Source of the DNA: Oxytricha trifallax
Lineage: Eukaryota > Ciliophora > Spirotrichea > Sporadotrichida > Oxytrichidae
NCBI GenBank assembly: GCA_000711775.1
Contig: ARYC01000221.1
Location: 1 to 64,000, forward strand
Direction: 5' to 3'
Length of the DNA stretch: 64,000 nt
A program made the translations under genes and the position numbers. Shown here piece after piece: positions 44,570 to 57,200 of this stretch (its first letter is position 1; each line of letters begins with the position of its first letter). Below the pieces are notes generated by a model. The model saw only the letters and a program-made list of their open reading frames with translations, was not told the origin of the DNA and made no database searches.

Positions 44570-46740
44570 TTTCTGTGATATTGAAAATTATCTCAATAAT
44601 GAAATCAAAGAAGTATCATAAATTAATCATCAAAGCATTCTACAGGAGATATAAGATGATAAAGTTAAATTTTGAATAGAAATTCTTTGCAATAAATCTT
44701 TATATTAATTTATAATCTATATTGACTTGTCATTAACCAAAGCTAGTGAAGTTAAGTACCTATTTCAAAGTATATAGGATAAAAATTATATTTTACGGTA
44801 TAAGTTTCAAATATAATACAGAGAAATCTCATTATTAACGGGAGCAAATTTCAAATATTGGAATTGATTTAAGACATCCTAAGAACTTTGATAATAACTT
44901 CAAAGGGAGATCCCAAAAAAAATTACTTATAATTTCAAACTATCATTATATAAGAGCTTTGATATGTTTTTAGATTTATTAGCAAATTTTCCTGAAATAG
45001 ATTTGAACTTTACATATTTTATAACTATTATAAATCAGAGGATTTCAATAGTAACTAATACCTAGTTATAAAAATATTAAAAATCATATTTTATATGCCA
45101 TTTAAATATACTAAATTTTATATGACATTTAATTATGAGTGATGAATTATTACTTTTTATAGCTAAATAACTTGACAAGAGACCCTATGTTTTTGGATTA
45201 AGCGTTAAAATAGATAAATTATAATTCAAATCTCCTAAAATCTTTGATAGTTAATGACAAGAATTTAAAAGATAATTCTACAATGAAACAATAACAAAGT
45301 AATCTATAGAGACTTTACAAAAATATACTGGAGTATAATTGTGGTAAGAGTAGGGAAGTGTTTTTAACTGATAATAGTAAATATGAGGTCATTTAACTTA
45401 CTAATCCTAAATATATAGAATAATTTATTAACTATAATTCACATAAAATAATTCATGGTCTTTGTCTATGCTAAATTAGGAAATATTATTAAATAAATTT
45501 TGATATATTTGCCTTTATAGTATTCTACACCACAGACAGTAAATTAACCTTTTTTAATTTCATGATTAAGTGCCGTTAAATCAAGATTTAATATTATTGT
45601 AATATTTCTTTTTTGCGTATGACTTTCAGTTTGGAATCTATAAGCTTTCTAACTTTTCTTAACTAATATTATGTGTATTATTATATATATTTCATGTTAA
45701 TATGTTTGGATATGAAAAGTATGTTAATTATTATCCAAATGTTAATCCCTATCATTATTACAGATTCTTCGATAGTAAATATTTACATAAGAATAATAAT
45801 TCTTACTATCTAGAATAATTTAATTGCAGTCAAGAAAGTTTAGTATTAATGATTAGAACTTCTCAAAATCTCAATTTCATATCAAATGTATAAATTTAAC
45901 TATATTAATTATTTGATTTTATTTGATATGGGCAATGTTCTAGATTAAGATTATTCAATACATAATACCAAACACTAAGAAGAGCTGTAGAAACATCAAT
46001 TAATAAAATCAATTGCAGATTCTTATCAATATTTAAATTATAAAATATAAATACATCAAATTAAATCAAATCAAATAATTATAGAATTATTTAAATATGT
46101 GAACATTCTCTATCAAGTAAACAAGTGTAATGAACCTCATTTGTGAAGATATATGAATTGCTAATAACACAGAGAGATGTAAAGTTTAGATTAACATATA
46201 GAGATATTTATATTCAAAAGTAACTTAATTATCCTGTATAAAAGATTCTAATTCAATTTCTAATACTTGAATATAAGTTTATTTTAATTATTATTATGTA
46301 ATATTGAACATGGCATGGCCTGAATAAATTCTACCAAGACCTTAATAACCAATTAAATACGTCCTAGCTTACAGGATAATGTTTAAATTTATATATTAAA
46401 TTATATATATATAATTATCTTATTAATGAATGTTCCTTGATTAAATGATACCAAGTCAAATAAACCGAATTCTTTTCAAAGATGCTGATTTTATAACATT
46501 TAAGTAAAACTAAAATAAACCTATCGGTATGGTGCTTGCAGGAATTATAAAAATCTATAAATAGCGACTTATTTGATTGACATGAGATAATTTAATGATT
46601 AAATGAAGAATTAAAGATTTAGAGATTTCTGGAAAGATGAAATTGAGTAGAAACGATTTAAAGGAGAAATTACAGATATGACTAATTTATTTCATAAATA
46701 TATAAAATATAGGCAAAGATATAAGATAAAATTGTTAATA
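44570..46740 (+). CDS. possible plus-strand gene or genes, several open segments
   Basis: A series of open, fairly protein-like segments: an uninterrupted frame of over 200 codons at about 45160-45840; MFGYEKYVNYYPNVNPYHYY near 45700-45900; MGNVLDQDYSIHNTKHQEEL from 45929; YELLITQRDVKFRLTYRDIY near 46155-46215; and MIPSQINRILFKDADF near 46447. They shift frame and contain some TGA, as IES-split genes do here. None was recognised, and in DNA this AT-rich some of the length is chance. Boundaries are nominal. Confidence 0.3.
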
Positions 46741-46883
46741 TTAACTTTTAACATTAAAACTTGAATGATTTTAGAGAGAAAGTTTTGATAATGTTTGCTA
46801 ATACAATGATATTTTCATTAAAAATAAATAAGCTTCTGAAAAACATATTACTAGGAAATTATGTGCGTAGGTGTATGAGTAGA

Positions 46884-46955
46884 TCCGCGATAGTATAGTG
46901 GTTAGTATTCCCTAACATCCAGCGGGAGACCCGGGTTCAATTCTCGGTCGCGGAG
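46884..46955 (+). tRNA. tRNA-Asp-like gene with an aberrant anticodon arm
   Basis: 72 nt. The acceptor stem TCCGCGA/TCGCGGA pairs perfectly. The D-arm (TAGTATAGTGGTTAGTAT) is that of eukaryotic tRNA-Asp, the T-arm (CCGGGTTCAATTCTCGG) is good, and a TTTT Pol III terminator follows. The anticodon arm is wrong: CCCTA faces GCGGG with two mispairs, the loop would be ACATCCA, and U33 is missing. A loop shifted to ATC in the anticodon position would nominally read GAT. It is either a tRNA pseudogene or a gene altered in the anticodon arm. Confidence 0.75.
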
Positions 46956-47115
46956 CTTTTGTTACTTCATCTGTTTTAAACATAAAGTAAAGAATTTAAT
47001 TATAAATCAAACTATAGAAGGAGGTTCTAATAGTTTTTAAATAATCATTTTAATGGTTTATACTTTACGATATTTATATACAACCCAAATCAAATTTTAA
47101 TTTTAGCAATTAAGA

Positions 47116-47962
47116 ATGGTAGAATTATAAGCAAAAGCTTAGAATACAAATCAACTAGACTCATATCTATGCCAAATTTGCCAGTCTGTGGCAGATGAAC
47201 CAACTGTTTTGCCAGCATGTAGTCACCTATATTGCCTTGACTGTCTTCAATAACTGATAAATGTGCAGTTAAAAGAGAAGAAACCTCTTATTCAGTAAGT
47301 TTATGATTGAAATTTACAAATTTAAAAGAATTTGTCGGAATCTTTTTCTCAAAATTATCCATAAAAATCAAGTAATTTACGAATTTCATTTTTAGATGCC
47401 CAATGTGTAGAAAAGGATTTGGTTAGGAAAACTTAGTCATTGATAAGAAAGTTCAGAAGTTGATGAAAATAAGCAAATACAAGTAAGTTTAATAAGTTAT
47501 CTTAAAATCTTTTGAATAGATGTGAATGCGGCAAATAAGTGAAAATTTGCGATTACAACAAACATTCCGAGTCCTGTGAAAGTATGAAAGCTGAACTTAA
47601 TTAAGCAATCGAAAAGACTTTGGTAAAGCCTGAGGAAGTGAAGCAGTAAGTATTTACGATATAATTTTGATTAATTTAATAGGACTACGAACAGACAAAC
47701 TTTCAAGTGTCCATTCTGTTCAGAAAAAAATCTTGAGAGGAAAGGGTTATTGGAGCATGTCAACAAGAAACATAAAGGGAAGTCAGGAGTGTGCCCTATC
47801 TGTGTTGTCTAGGAGTATGGAGACCCTAACTATATGTCCTAAAACTTAGGATCACATTTGAAAATGAGACACTAATATGACTTAGATACCTACACTGAAT
47901 ATGATATGGATGAAGATGCAATTTTGCAGAAAATTCTAATGGAGTCGATGCAAAATAATTGA
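47116..47962 (+). CDS. RING E3 ubiquitin ligase of the RNF114/125/138/166 type
   Basis: ATG at 47116, TGA at 47962. Three clean GT-AG introns (101, 37 and 37 nt) leave exactly 224 codons. Order: RING finger (CQICQSVADEPTVLPACSHL, then YCLDCLQQ and CPMCRKGFG); a C2HC zinc finger (CECGKQVKICDYNKHSESCE); a Di19-type C2H2 pair (FKCPFCSEKNLERKGLLEHV, then CPICVVQEYGDPNY); and a C-terminal ubiquitin-interacting motif (EYDMDEDAILQKILMESMQ). Order and length match the small RNF114-like ligases, which build ubiquitin chains and bind ubiquitin themselves. No IES needed. Confidence 0.92.
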
Positions 47963-48036
47963 TGGAGTGATTATATCTATAGAGTAAATTGTGTCTTTAA
48001 TTTTTATAAAATTTTATAAAATAAATCATTTTAAGA

Positions 48037-48132
48037 TCAATAAACAGCTTCTTGAACTGTCTTTGGGGGATTTGGGAGTTTCCAGTAATCAGCTATCCAA
48101 CCAGTTATGACAGTCAAACCCCAGAAAACGTC
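48037..48132 (-). CDS. C-terminal exon of a small one-helix protein
   Basis: A short exon after a good acceptor (TTTAAG) reads VFWGLTVITGWIADYWKLP, then NPPKTVQEAVY and TGA. It has one hydrophobic helix and looks like the end of a small mitochondrial membrane subunit. The upstream part is not next to it on this strand. Confidence 0.45.
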   Translation of the reverse strand, partial: DVFWGLTVITGWIADYWKLPNPPKTVQEAVY

Positions 48133-48205
48133 TTAAATAAAGAATTTAATTAATTATAATCAAGGCTATATATATTTTTATATAATGAATATCAAATCTT
48201 ATTTT

Positions 48206-48685
48206 GGGGAGGAAGTTTCCTGCACTTTTTTTTTATTAATGTAAAATTCAATTATTTTTTCTGAAAATTAAAAAATTAAATATTTTATGACTTGCTAAAT
48301 ATTAAAACGATATTGAGGTATGATAAGAAGAGTAGTACATTAAGTTAAGATTACAAATTATAGAATTGAAAACAGCATGAATCAACTAAAGTACTTAAGA
48401 TATTTATAAAGTGGATCATTTTCAGCTTAACATGCCTAGGAGTTTTTAGATGAAATGGCATTCAGAAATAACGAGATAGTCCTGGGAAGGTACTTAGAAT
48501 TCACACTTATTAAGATATTGACAAATTGATATATAAATAAAATATAAATATAACAATGAAATAAGTCCAGAATTTTCGATAATTGCTATGATGAACAATC
48601 TAGTAAAATATAAAAATTCAAAAAGTACAGGAAGCTTCCCTTAAATTTTTTATCATAAACCGGTGCAGGAAACTTCCTTCCCCCC
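48206..48685. repeat. short inverted repeat pair about 480 bp apart
   Basis: GGGGAGGAAGTTTCCTGCAC at 48206-48225 and its reverse complement (GTGCAGGAAACTTCC with a C-run) at 48663-48685. The right copy lies at the 3' end of the S28 peptidase gene. It could be the termini of a small element; no target duplication was clear. Confidence 0.5.
48320..48529 (+). CDS. small 69-residue frame inside the inverted repeat
   Basis: MIRRVVHQVKITNYRIENSM, then LKYLRYLQSGSFSAQHAQEF and DEMAFRNNEIVLGR, ending TGA at 48529. The N-terminus is basic and amphipathic like a mitochondrial presequence. It might be the first part of the one-helix protein whose end lies on the opposite strand at 48037-48132, which would make an inverted-segment gene; that is only a guess. 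Confidence 0.4.
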
Positions 48686-50213
48686 TTATTTTTATACAAC
48701 TAATATTTTCTTTAAGAATTAAAGTGGTGAAGGCAGTTCTTGCATCAGTTACGTCTTAAGGATCAGCAGCGTTTGGAAGTCTTAATTCAAGATGATGAGC
48801 GCTGTTTTTAATGAGTCTTACAACAATTTTGTCATTTTTAGCAAGAGTTCCTGGTAAAACACCACCTGCTCTCCATGGATCAAGATCTCCATTACTGAAA
48901 ATTATGTTTGAAACATGAGCGAAGTCTAAGTTGGTGTTTCTTCCTCCAAATGAATCGAGAATGAAATCGAATTGTGGTTTTAGTCCCATCGAAGCACAAT
49001 CTGATGCGAATTGATCTGGATCCCATGGTTGAGGAAGAAACATATCAGTCTTTCCACTTTAGGCAATAGGCATGACCATCTCGTTGCAAACTTGGTAACC
49101 CCAGCCAGAAGTTCCATCACTTGGATCTGGTTTGAAGGAAACGCATTTATCTCCATGGTAAACCATGAAAGCTTGGGCTAAACCTTTTACATACCCATCA
49201 TCATCAGACTTTTAATCTACAGCTCCTTTAGTGCAAGCAGTTTAAACTGGATTTGCAGGGAGGAATCTTGTGAAATTAGTATCATATGGATAGTTTACTT
49301 AAGCCATAGTTCCTAAAGCATCAGAAATTTCTCCAAGAAGGAATTGAATATCGTCAGTTGAAGCGGGTGCAACGCAAGCATTGAAATAATCTTTGATTTT
49401 AGCATAGGTAGTATTATCAGCAGCCCATTGATTTAGGATTTTGAAACCATATTAAATGTTGGCAGCGCATCTACCGTCTTGAGTAGCAGATTAATATGAT
49501 CTGGTAGCCAATTCGTTGAAAGCATAAGGAGATACAGTGCCTGGGAAGAAAAGGATAGGAGCACTAGAGGCATGAGCTCCATAAATGATTTATGGATATC
49601 TCATTCTGATCCAAGCAGCAATCATACCACCATATGAGCCACCAAAGGCAATAACTGGACTATTGGTGAATCTGTTATCACTAGCTTTGATAAATTAGAG
49701 TAACTTTACATAGTCCATCATAGCTTGATCAATTGTGAGGAAATTAACATTTCCTGGTTTAAAGCTGTCTTTTCCAAATGGCATTGACTAACCATAGTAT
49801 CTATGTTCAGCGAATACAACAAGTGCGTTAGTTGCTGTAGCAAGAGTTGTAGTAACAAAACCTGAGTTATCATAGAAGTCAGTAATGATTCCTTCGTTAC
49901 CGCAGTAGAAAAGAATGGGCCATGGACCAGGGCCAGTGACATATTTGTCATTGATAAGATATCTCAACTTGAAGGTATTAGTAGTGGAACCTTAAGTGGT
50001 AAAGTGATCAATATCTGCATCAAACTACTTTGTCTAGTAATCTGGATCTGCCTGCAATACATTTGATGATTCAAGATTCATCTTTCTCTCATTAGAAGCT
50101 TCGTTCATTCTTTAGGCAACAGTTTTTATTCTTGGGAACTTTGCGTTTGAAGTTTAGGCTGCTAAGGATAGCAAACCCAATGCCATCAATAATGAATATC
50201 CTACTTGTTTCAT
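48618..50213 (-). CDS. S28 family serine peptidase (lysosomal Pro-X carboxypeptidase/DPP2-like)
   Basis: 532 codons in one uninterrupted frame. Signal peptide [19 protein letters not shown]. Early family motif [13 protein letters not shown]. The nucleophile Ser is in [19 protein letters not shown], the catalytic Asp in [14 protein letters not shown] and the His in [11 protein letters not shown]. The enzymes cleave after Pro near chain ends in lysosomes or outside the cell; a digestive-vacuole role is likely in a phagotroph. The last 30 or so codons after ARTAFTTLI run into the repeat at 48663-48685 and are unlike the family, so the true somatic C-terminus may differ. No IES is needed in the core. 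Confidence 0.92.
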
Positions 50214-50332
50214 TTATTTATTATTATAATTATGATATCATTAATCTTTAATCCTCATTTGCAGATTTTCCACAGAAATTTATAATTGATAATTGGTTGA
50301 TTTACAAATTATAAATTAATCTGAATCTCAAA

Positions 50333-51355
50333 ATGTCAAAAAAGTAAGAAGATAAAAATTAGACAGATAAAATTCTCGAAGACATAACAATAGGTTATGA
50401 GCCAAAGCCTATTGAAGAGTAAATTTAATAAGAAAACTAAGCAAATAAGCTCGTCAATGATGCAGCTGTTAGCATTTTAGAGGTCAACCTGATTCCTGAT
50501 TATAGTTTAGCCATATATCCAATGCATGTTCTTTCCACAAATAGAATTCTAGATACAATTATATCAAGGCATCATAATGTTGCTAAAACAAGAATAGTTT
50601 AAGACTTTAAGGATATACATAGGTTACAGGGATTCAGAGGCTACCTTTTTGGCTTAACGCCTTACATGACTAATTTCTTATTTAATCACTTGGAAATATT
50701 TGGGAATTCAGATGAAGAGTGGAATCATGAAACTGGCTGGTACTGGTTTATACTTACGATAGGTGTTTGGAATCCTTTAAATATTATGATAGTTAGAATG
50801 CAGTTAATTTAATACAATTACAAATTTTTACAATTAAAACTAAATAAAATTGAGTGCCTTGATTATCCTCATAGAAAATTCAGAAATGCATTAAAAGACA
50901 TGATAATGCATGATAAACATAGAATGTTCTACAGAGGTTTAACACCTGTGTTCATGGGCCAAGTATACCTTTACCTAAGTATGTCTGCAGCTGAATATGT
51001 TGATTAAAATAATGTACCTTACTCTCCAGCTCTATGCCTAGGTCTATTTTTAATGGGTGCTCTAGCAGCTCAACCATTCTATGTATAAGTTTTAAAATTA
51101 AAATTTATAATGATTTGAATTATAGTTGGCATGAGAGTGTAGTATGGTAGATTCCATAATGAACTATTACAAAGATAAGCCTATAATAATTGGCTAACTG
51201 CTGTAACTTACATCAAGCAAACAAAGGGCATGAAAGGGTTTTGGGCAGGTTTCGTTCCCAGTCTTTTTATATATGGAGCTACTTATTTCGAACAGCTCAA
51301 AAGATCAACGTGGGATCGTCTCTTAGGGATAGATGGTGGAGATATGGGAATTTGA
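50333..51355 (+). CDS. mitochondrial carrier family (SLC25/MTCH-like) protein
   Basis: ATG at 50333, TGA at 51355. Removing one 39-bp IES leaves exactly 328 codons. An acidic N-terminus precedes three carrier repeats, each ending in the usual glycine-rich turn: GFRGYLFGLTPYMTN, MFYRGLTPVFMGQVYLY and GFWAGFVPSLFIYG. The starts keep a Pro (YPMHVL, NPLNIMIVRMQ, QPFYVVGMRVQ), but the acidic residue of the PX[DE]XX[KR] motif is missing in all three, as in MTCH-type carriers. It is therefore probably an atypical membrane protein of mitochondria rather than a classic exchanger. Substrate unknown. Confidence 0.78.
51086..51124. other. 39-bp IES, pointer TA
   Basis: TA at 51084-51085 and 51123-51124. 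The segment holds an in-frame TGA. Excision gives QPFYV joined to VGMRVQYG, matching a carrier repeat. Read as a GT-AG intron it would shift the frame. Confidence 0.7.
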
Positions 51356-51464
51356 ATTTAAAAGAATAAATTTTAGAATTAGTTTCAAAATGTTAGTTAG
51401 ATAAGTTTAATTTGTCAAATACTATTAATCAATTGTCAATTATTCAATTCACTCTTATTTTGAT

Positions 51465-53790
51465 TCATTACTTCCCACTTGTAAGACTAAAGTCACCAGT
51501 GTTGTTAAAGAATCGTTTTCCCTGATTTGTCTCTGTATTCCCTGCCCTATGTGCTGAAAAGACTCCCAAAGATGTATCACTGTTAAGTGTACCGAATTAA
51601 TCATCATTAAATTAGCTCATAATTGTAGAAGAAGGAGAAAATAATCCTGCATTTTATTGTTGCTTTAGAGTTCTTTCAAATTAATGCTGATCCTACTGCA
51701 AGTTTTAAGTTTGGGCAGATAAGTAGTTATCTATATTACTAAACTCCTCGTTTTATGTATTACTTTTAAAGTCTTCTTAGTTTTGGTTTTAGTTATTCCA
51801 AATCTTTATAAAATAAAAATTATATGCACTTTTCTTTAATGAAGGAACTTACAATCTTTTTCTTCAGTTTCTTTATAGTCTCATCTTTTTAAGCAGTCTA
51901 ATTTTGAAGATCTTAATTTGTCATTTACTACTGCAAAAGCTACTGCTCAAGCATGTCTTTTTCCTTAAACATTTCATCAAATCTCATGCTTACTGCTTTT
52001 AAGTCAGCTTAAAGTTGAAGTTTCTCCTGATTTATTCTATCGTAATCATCTTTGGAGACACTATTGGGTTATGTGCCTCTTTATGTTAGTTAATTTTAAC
52101 CGTTCAATTACTAGATTAAAAAAATGATACGCAAATCATGAAATTCAAGATGATTCCAATCATTTGCTATTACTGTTACTAAAGCAACTAATTTGAGTTT
52201 TAGAGCTGCTACACTTAGTTATTAGACTTCAATATTTCGTTACTTAGTTAGTCAATAAGCACCAAATATTCTTCGTTCTTTTTCTTACTTTCTTGATTCT
52301 AATTCATTAGCTTTAGTATGGTTTAGTTAGCTTCCTCAGTTCTAGATGTAACAAGCTATCTTAATTAAGAATTTTCATCTTTGAGCAATTAATTTTCTTG
52401 CTTGATTGCTACTTGCTCGTTTATAAGGTTTTGAACTGTTTGTTGATAATGCTTCTTTTCTTATATCCAGGTATCTAGGATGTTTTAGTTTGCATTGGCG
52501 ACATTAGTAAAATTTTGAGATAATTACTTCTAATGCCCTTGATTTACTTAAGGTTTATTACTGCTACTCATGAAATTTTGAAGATGATCTTAAAGCATTG
52601 AGATTTTGGTGTTTGCTGTTTCAATTTCAGAAACCAGGAAATCAATCTTATCATCACTGGAAGAAAGCACACTATTCTAAAGCATATTTCTTATGTAATT
52701 CTTCTCATGTACGTTCGATTAAGAAGACTTTCTTCTTGAAGATACAGTCGTTGCACTATTCTGTTAACTATTAAGAGAATTATTTGTGTTGTTTACATTT
52801 CTTAAATTTGAGCCACTTCTTGCAGAGTTCATGTTTGAAGGAGGAAGAGATACATTTGTATTTGGTTTTTGGTTCAGAGGTAAATTTCTCATATGGCTTT
52901 ATTGATTCTTTGTGGACTTTGCAAAGTTATCAGCTGAGGAAGCGCTACTTAAGGTATGTTTTTGACTGTTTTAAGGGGGTAAACCTTAAGTAGTTTTAGG
53001 GCCAATATTTATACTTGGATGATAAAAATAATATTAAAAATGAGTGTTAATCTTTGTATCTATTTACATATTCTAGGTACTCCCATTATTTGGATTGTAA
53101 ACCATTTTCTTTAAACTTACTAACTTCTTATTTAAGTTGCTTTACAAGTCAGATGTAGTATTATTAATTGGTTCTTGAAATTCAGGGTGTCCATTCTAGC
53201 ACTGGCAAGATTAATTGCACTAATTACAAAATGTAAAGTTATTCACTTTTGAATTTTGTTGAACTGGGTGCTGATTCTTGAAAGTTGAGTTTTATACTGT
53301 AGATTTATGAGTCAACGACATTTTCTAGCTGTTATTTCTGGTAATAACTTTCTATATAATGGTATCAGCTTTCCCTGTACCCTCAGTCACATAAGATGTT
53401 CTTCTAAAGCCAAAAGACCCTTAAACTTGTTTGCCCTAATTAATAGATTCTTAGCTCTTCTAAGTTATTTGTTTTATTCTGAGTGTCTCGCTTTCAATAT
53501 CCTCATCGTCATCTGTATAGATCTATACATTTTTCGCATTAAATTGTATAGAATTCTATTGCTATGATTCGCTACTTGCTCTTTATTAAATTTTCTACTG
53601 ATTTAGTTCTTGATTTTGCTAATTTATCAAGTCTTACATTTTAAGCATTAATTCATGATTTTATTTAGCTAATTGATCATTTTGAACTTTTTGCTACTCT
53701 AATTCATATTATATTTTAATTTTATGGGCAGCTTCAACATGCTTTATTAATTTTATTTTTAAGAAGATTTTTTTAACAGGAGCAATATTT
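51465..53790 (-). CDS. long coiled-coil protein with disordered N-terminal half
   Basis: Open on the minus strand over some 2.3 kb to TGA at 51465. The N-terminal part starts helical (VEAAHKIKIQYELEQQKVQN) and turns into a Ser/Asn/Gln-rich region with a small Cys cluster (FCNQCNQSCQCQNGH). From about 52700 down it is coiled coil (LVSEIETANTKISMLQDHLQ; QENQLLKDENSQLRQLV; FDEMFKEKDMLEQQLLQQQM). An intron near 51805-51860 is likely. The tail is Asn/Ser-rich (GLFSPSSTIMSQFNDDQFG). The start was not fixed. No family recognised. Confidence 0.7.
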
Positions 53791-54299
53791 TGATTTTACA
53801 AAATAAAATCAAATTTTTTAATATTATTTTTATTATTATCTTTAATATAATTATATAACTATATTAAATTAATTAAAAATTTTATTCGGAATATTTTCCA
53901 TATTTATTTTATATAATTAAAACAAAATTATCGTTTTATTTAATGTAAGAATTTATTTGGAATTATAATCAAATGATAAAAAAGAGATTGAAAGGTTAAT
54001 AATAAATTGTTATCTGATTTTTTAATTTAAAATAAAATACCATTCCCTAATTTCTTAACTTAAACTATTTTTGGGGGAAATTGTTGAAAAATTAGCAATA
54101 GATATTTAGTTTTATAGATTGGTGTCACTCTTCTTTCGACTGTTATTCTTGTTTATAATTCTATTTATATTATCAATTATTGATAAGCCTTGAATGTTAT
54201 TTGGGGAGTGATTCTAACTCAAGGATTCGTTTTAAAATATTGCAAATTATCAAATAAAATATTAATGAAAATAATATAAATAAATTAAAAGTTATTAAG
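53791..54299. other. AT-rich spacer upstream of the LINE
   Basis: No gene or repeat recognised; long A/T runs. Confidence 0.4.
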
Positions 54300-57200
54300 G
54301 CAGTAAAGAAGGCGCGGGAAAAATGGACAAGGAGAAACAGCCAATCAGTGGAAGGAGGAAACTAGCAGTTTATATAGAAGACAAAAGCTAAGAAGTGAAA
54401 GTCATTCCTCAACAGCAAACACTGGACTAATACTTTGAATATTCAAACTCAAATTCGAATTCGCAAAACTCAAGGTACCAAAACCTGAATGTTTAGTTGA
54501 ATCATAATCAATTCAAAAACATAAAAAAAATTTCGGTCAAGATTTACAATAGCCGACAGCTCGAATTTTACCAACAAGTTAGAGAGGCTGAAGGATGGGT
54601 AAGAAGGAACGAGAGAATTGCGGAAAAATGGAGATCTAAAAGAAGAGATGACATCATTAGTAAGAAGAGATAGATTAACACGAAGACATTGGAATTCAAA
54701 ATTTGCCTACAAAATGTCAGAGGTCTGAACTCAAAACTTAAACAAGATTAACTTCTTAAAGAAATAGAGAACAAAAACCCCGATTATATTGGCCTGGTGG
54801 AAACGAGGTTGTAAAGATTAATCGGTCTCAACAACAAGAATATAGCACAGACCTAACTGGCTAGAAATGGAGGAGTATTGGTGATGAATAACGGCAAATT
54901 CGAAATGAAAACGATAAAAACCTTGAAACAATACCTAACTTGGACAATACTTAACGTGGGAGGTTTTCCTCTGCACATTATTACAGCGTATATACCACCT
55001 TACTGGAACGACGAGATTTAAGAATTACAAAACAGACTCATTTACTTGATAAAATCATTAAAACAAAAGTGCTAGAAATAAAAGATAATAGTTATGGTAG
55101 ATTTCAACTACCACATTAAAGAGCTGGAAAAAAGACTGAACAAAGAAGGATTGAAAGAATCCATTCCTCAAGGAGTGGAAACTCATGTTAAAGGCAACTA
55201 ATTGGATCAGATTTTCTCTAACGTGGAGACAATTGGATGGGAAAATAATTAAATGACACTAACTGACGACAAACTCATCCAAGTAAGACTCAAAATATAA
55301 TTTCAGGAGAACGATTTCAAATTAACGGATAAAGAAAGAACGATTAGGATATCAGATGTGAGGAAGCAGTGCTGGAAAAAATTTATTGAAGAAGGAAGGG
55401 AAATTACAGAAGATGACTTAGAGAACCCAATCAAAAAATGCTTCGAGGATAAATTAGGGAGATAAACCAAGGGGAGAAACTGGTATCAACAACCACCGGA
55501 ATGGGCGATTAAGAACAACAATAACACAAAATTAAGAGATGCATTTCAGGAAAAAAAGGTGCAATGGAGGGAAGCAATTCGAGACTTAGAGCATTGCCTA
55601 GACAAGAACGATGTAAAAGGGTTCTTTTACATGGTAAAGAGACTGACAAAAACTTAAAAGCAATGTTAACCAATAAAAGGATTGACGATTAAAGATGAGA
55701 GAGTAGAAATAGGGGAACAAACAAAAAATAAATACTAGAATTCTATGGGCAAATGTTTAAAGACTAAAGAGGAAGTGGACGATAAGAACCAAAAAGAGCA
55801 GATGTGATAATGAACGAGGACTTAGAAGAAAGAAGCTTCTGTAATGTGGATGATGTAAAAAGAAGTATTGGAGAGTGTAACTTCAATAAGGCCATCGGCC
55901 CAGATGGCTTTGATGGAAAAATGTTGCTTAAATCAGAAAGAATGAAGTAGACTGTAAGCGAGAAAATATCAAACTGGCTAAATAATAGATATTCCAGAAT
56001 ACATTAAGGAAGGGAGACTAATACTACTGAGCAAAGACCAAAATAATCTATATCCAGAAGTCAACAATACAAGACCAATAGTGATAAACTCCCACCTAAG
56101 TAAAATAGTGGAAAAGGTGATAATTAATAAAGTTACTGAATCTAAGAGTGAACTACTGACAACAGGAAACTACCAGAATGGATTCAAAGAAAACAAGAGC
56201 ACCCACATAAATCTTATTAGAATGTTAGAACACATAAAATCATCGAGAAGAAAAAGCAAACAAATGGAAGCCTACCTACTAATCGACCTCCAAAAAGCAT
56301 ACGACTCGGTCTGGAAAGACAAGCTAATTTTAATACTTAACAGAAGAATAACAAACACAAAAGAGAAAGAAATAGCTAGTCTGATAGAGTTGTTATACAC
56401 TGGAAACAAGATTAAGTTTGAGGAGGAAGATGTAATAACGGAGTAAGGAGTAGCTCAAGGAAGCCGACTCTCACCGATGCTGTTCAACATCTACCTATAA
56501 GACGCATTATACTCACAGAAAGAGCTAATATCATTATTCAAATAGGGCAAGCTAATAGCGTTTGCAGACGACATCCTTATAAATATAAAAGACCCTTAAT
56601 AATTCAGAAGAGTTATCAACAGCTTCAAAGAAATGGAAAAAATCGACAACTTGAAACTAAACACAAAAAAAACAGTATTTTTGAGTGATGCAAAGATCTT
56701 CGAGAGAGAATTTGAAATAGAGGGAATTAAGAAAGTAGAAGAAACTAAATACTTAGGACTTAACATTTGCCTCAATACTCAAAACTTACTAAAGAATACA
56801 TGGAATGAGATAAAGAGAAAAACAGAATTTTATCAAAGACTTACGAGTTCAAACAATCGAACAGTATGTGACACCATAATGATGGCATAGATAAGATCAC
56901 TAATTATTTATAAATATACCCCACTGGTGGCAGCATAGTTTGTAAAGATAGAGGAAATAGAAAAAATGGAGATATAACTTAAAAGAATTGCTTTTAGAAC
57001 GGCTAGAGACATTCCGAATAAAATACTAAGGAATGTAACTCAACTAAAAGAAACAAACACCAGTGAGATAATAAGGGACTTGGTTCTGAAGAACATGAAA
57101 AAGATCAATATGAGCATTGATTAGTTCTTAAGACCTAAAGTAGTGAAGGAAGAAATAGCTAAATAAGGGAAGACCTTAGAAAAAAAGAAGAAGATATTCT

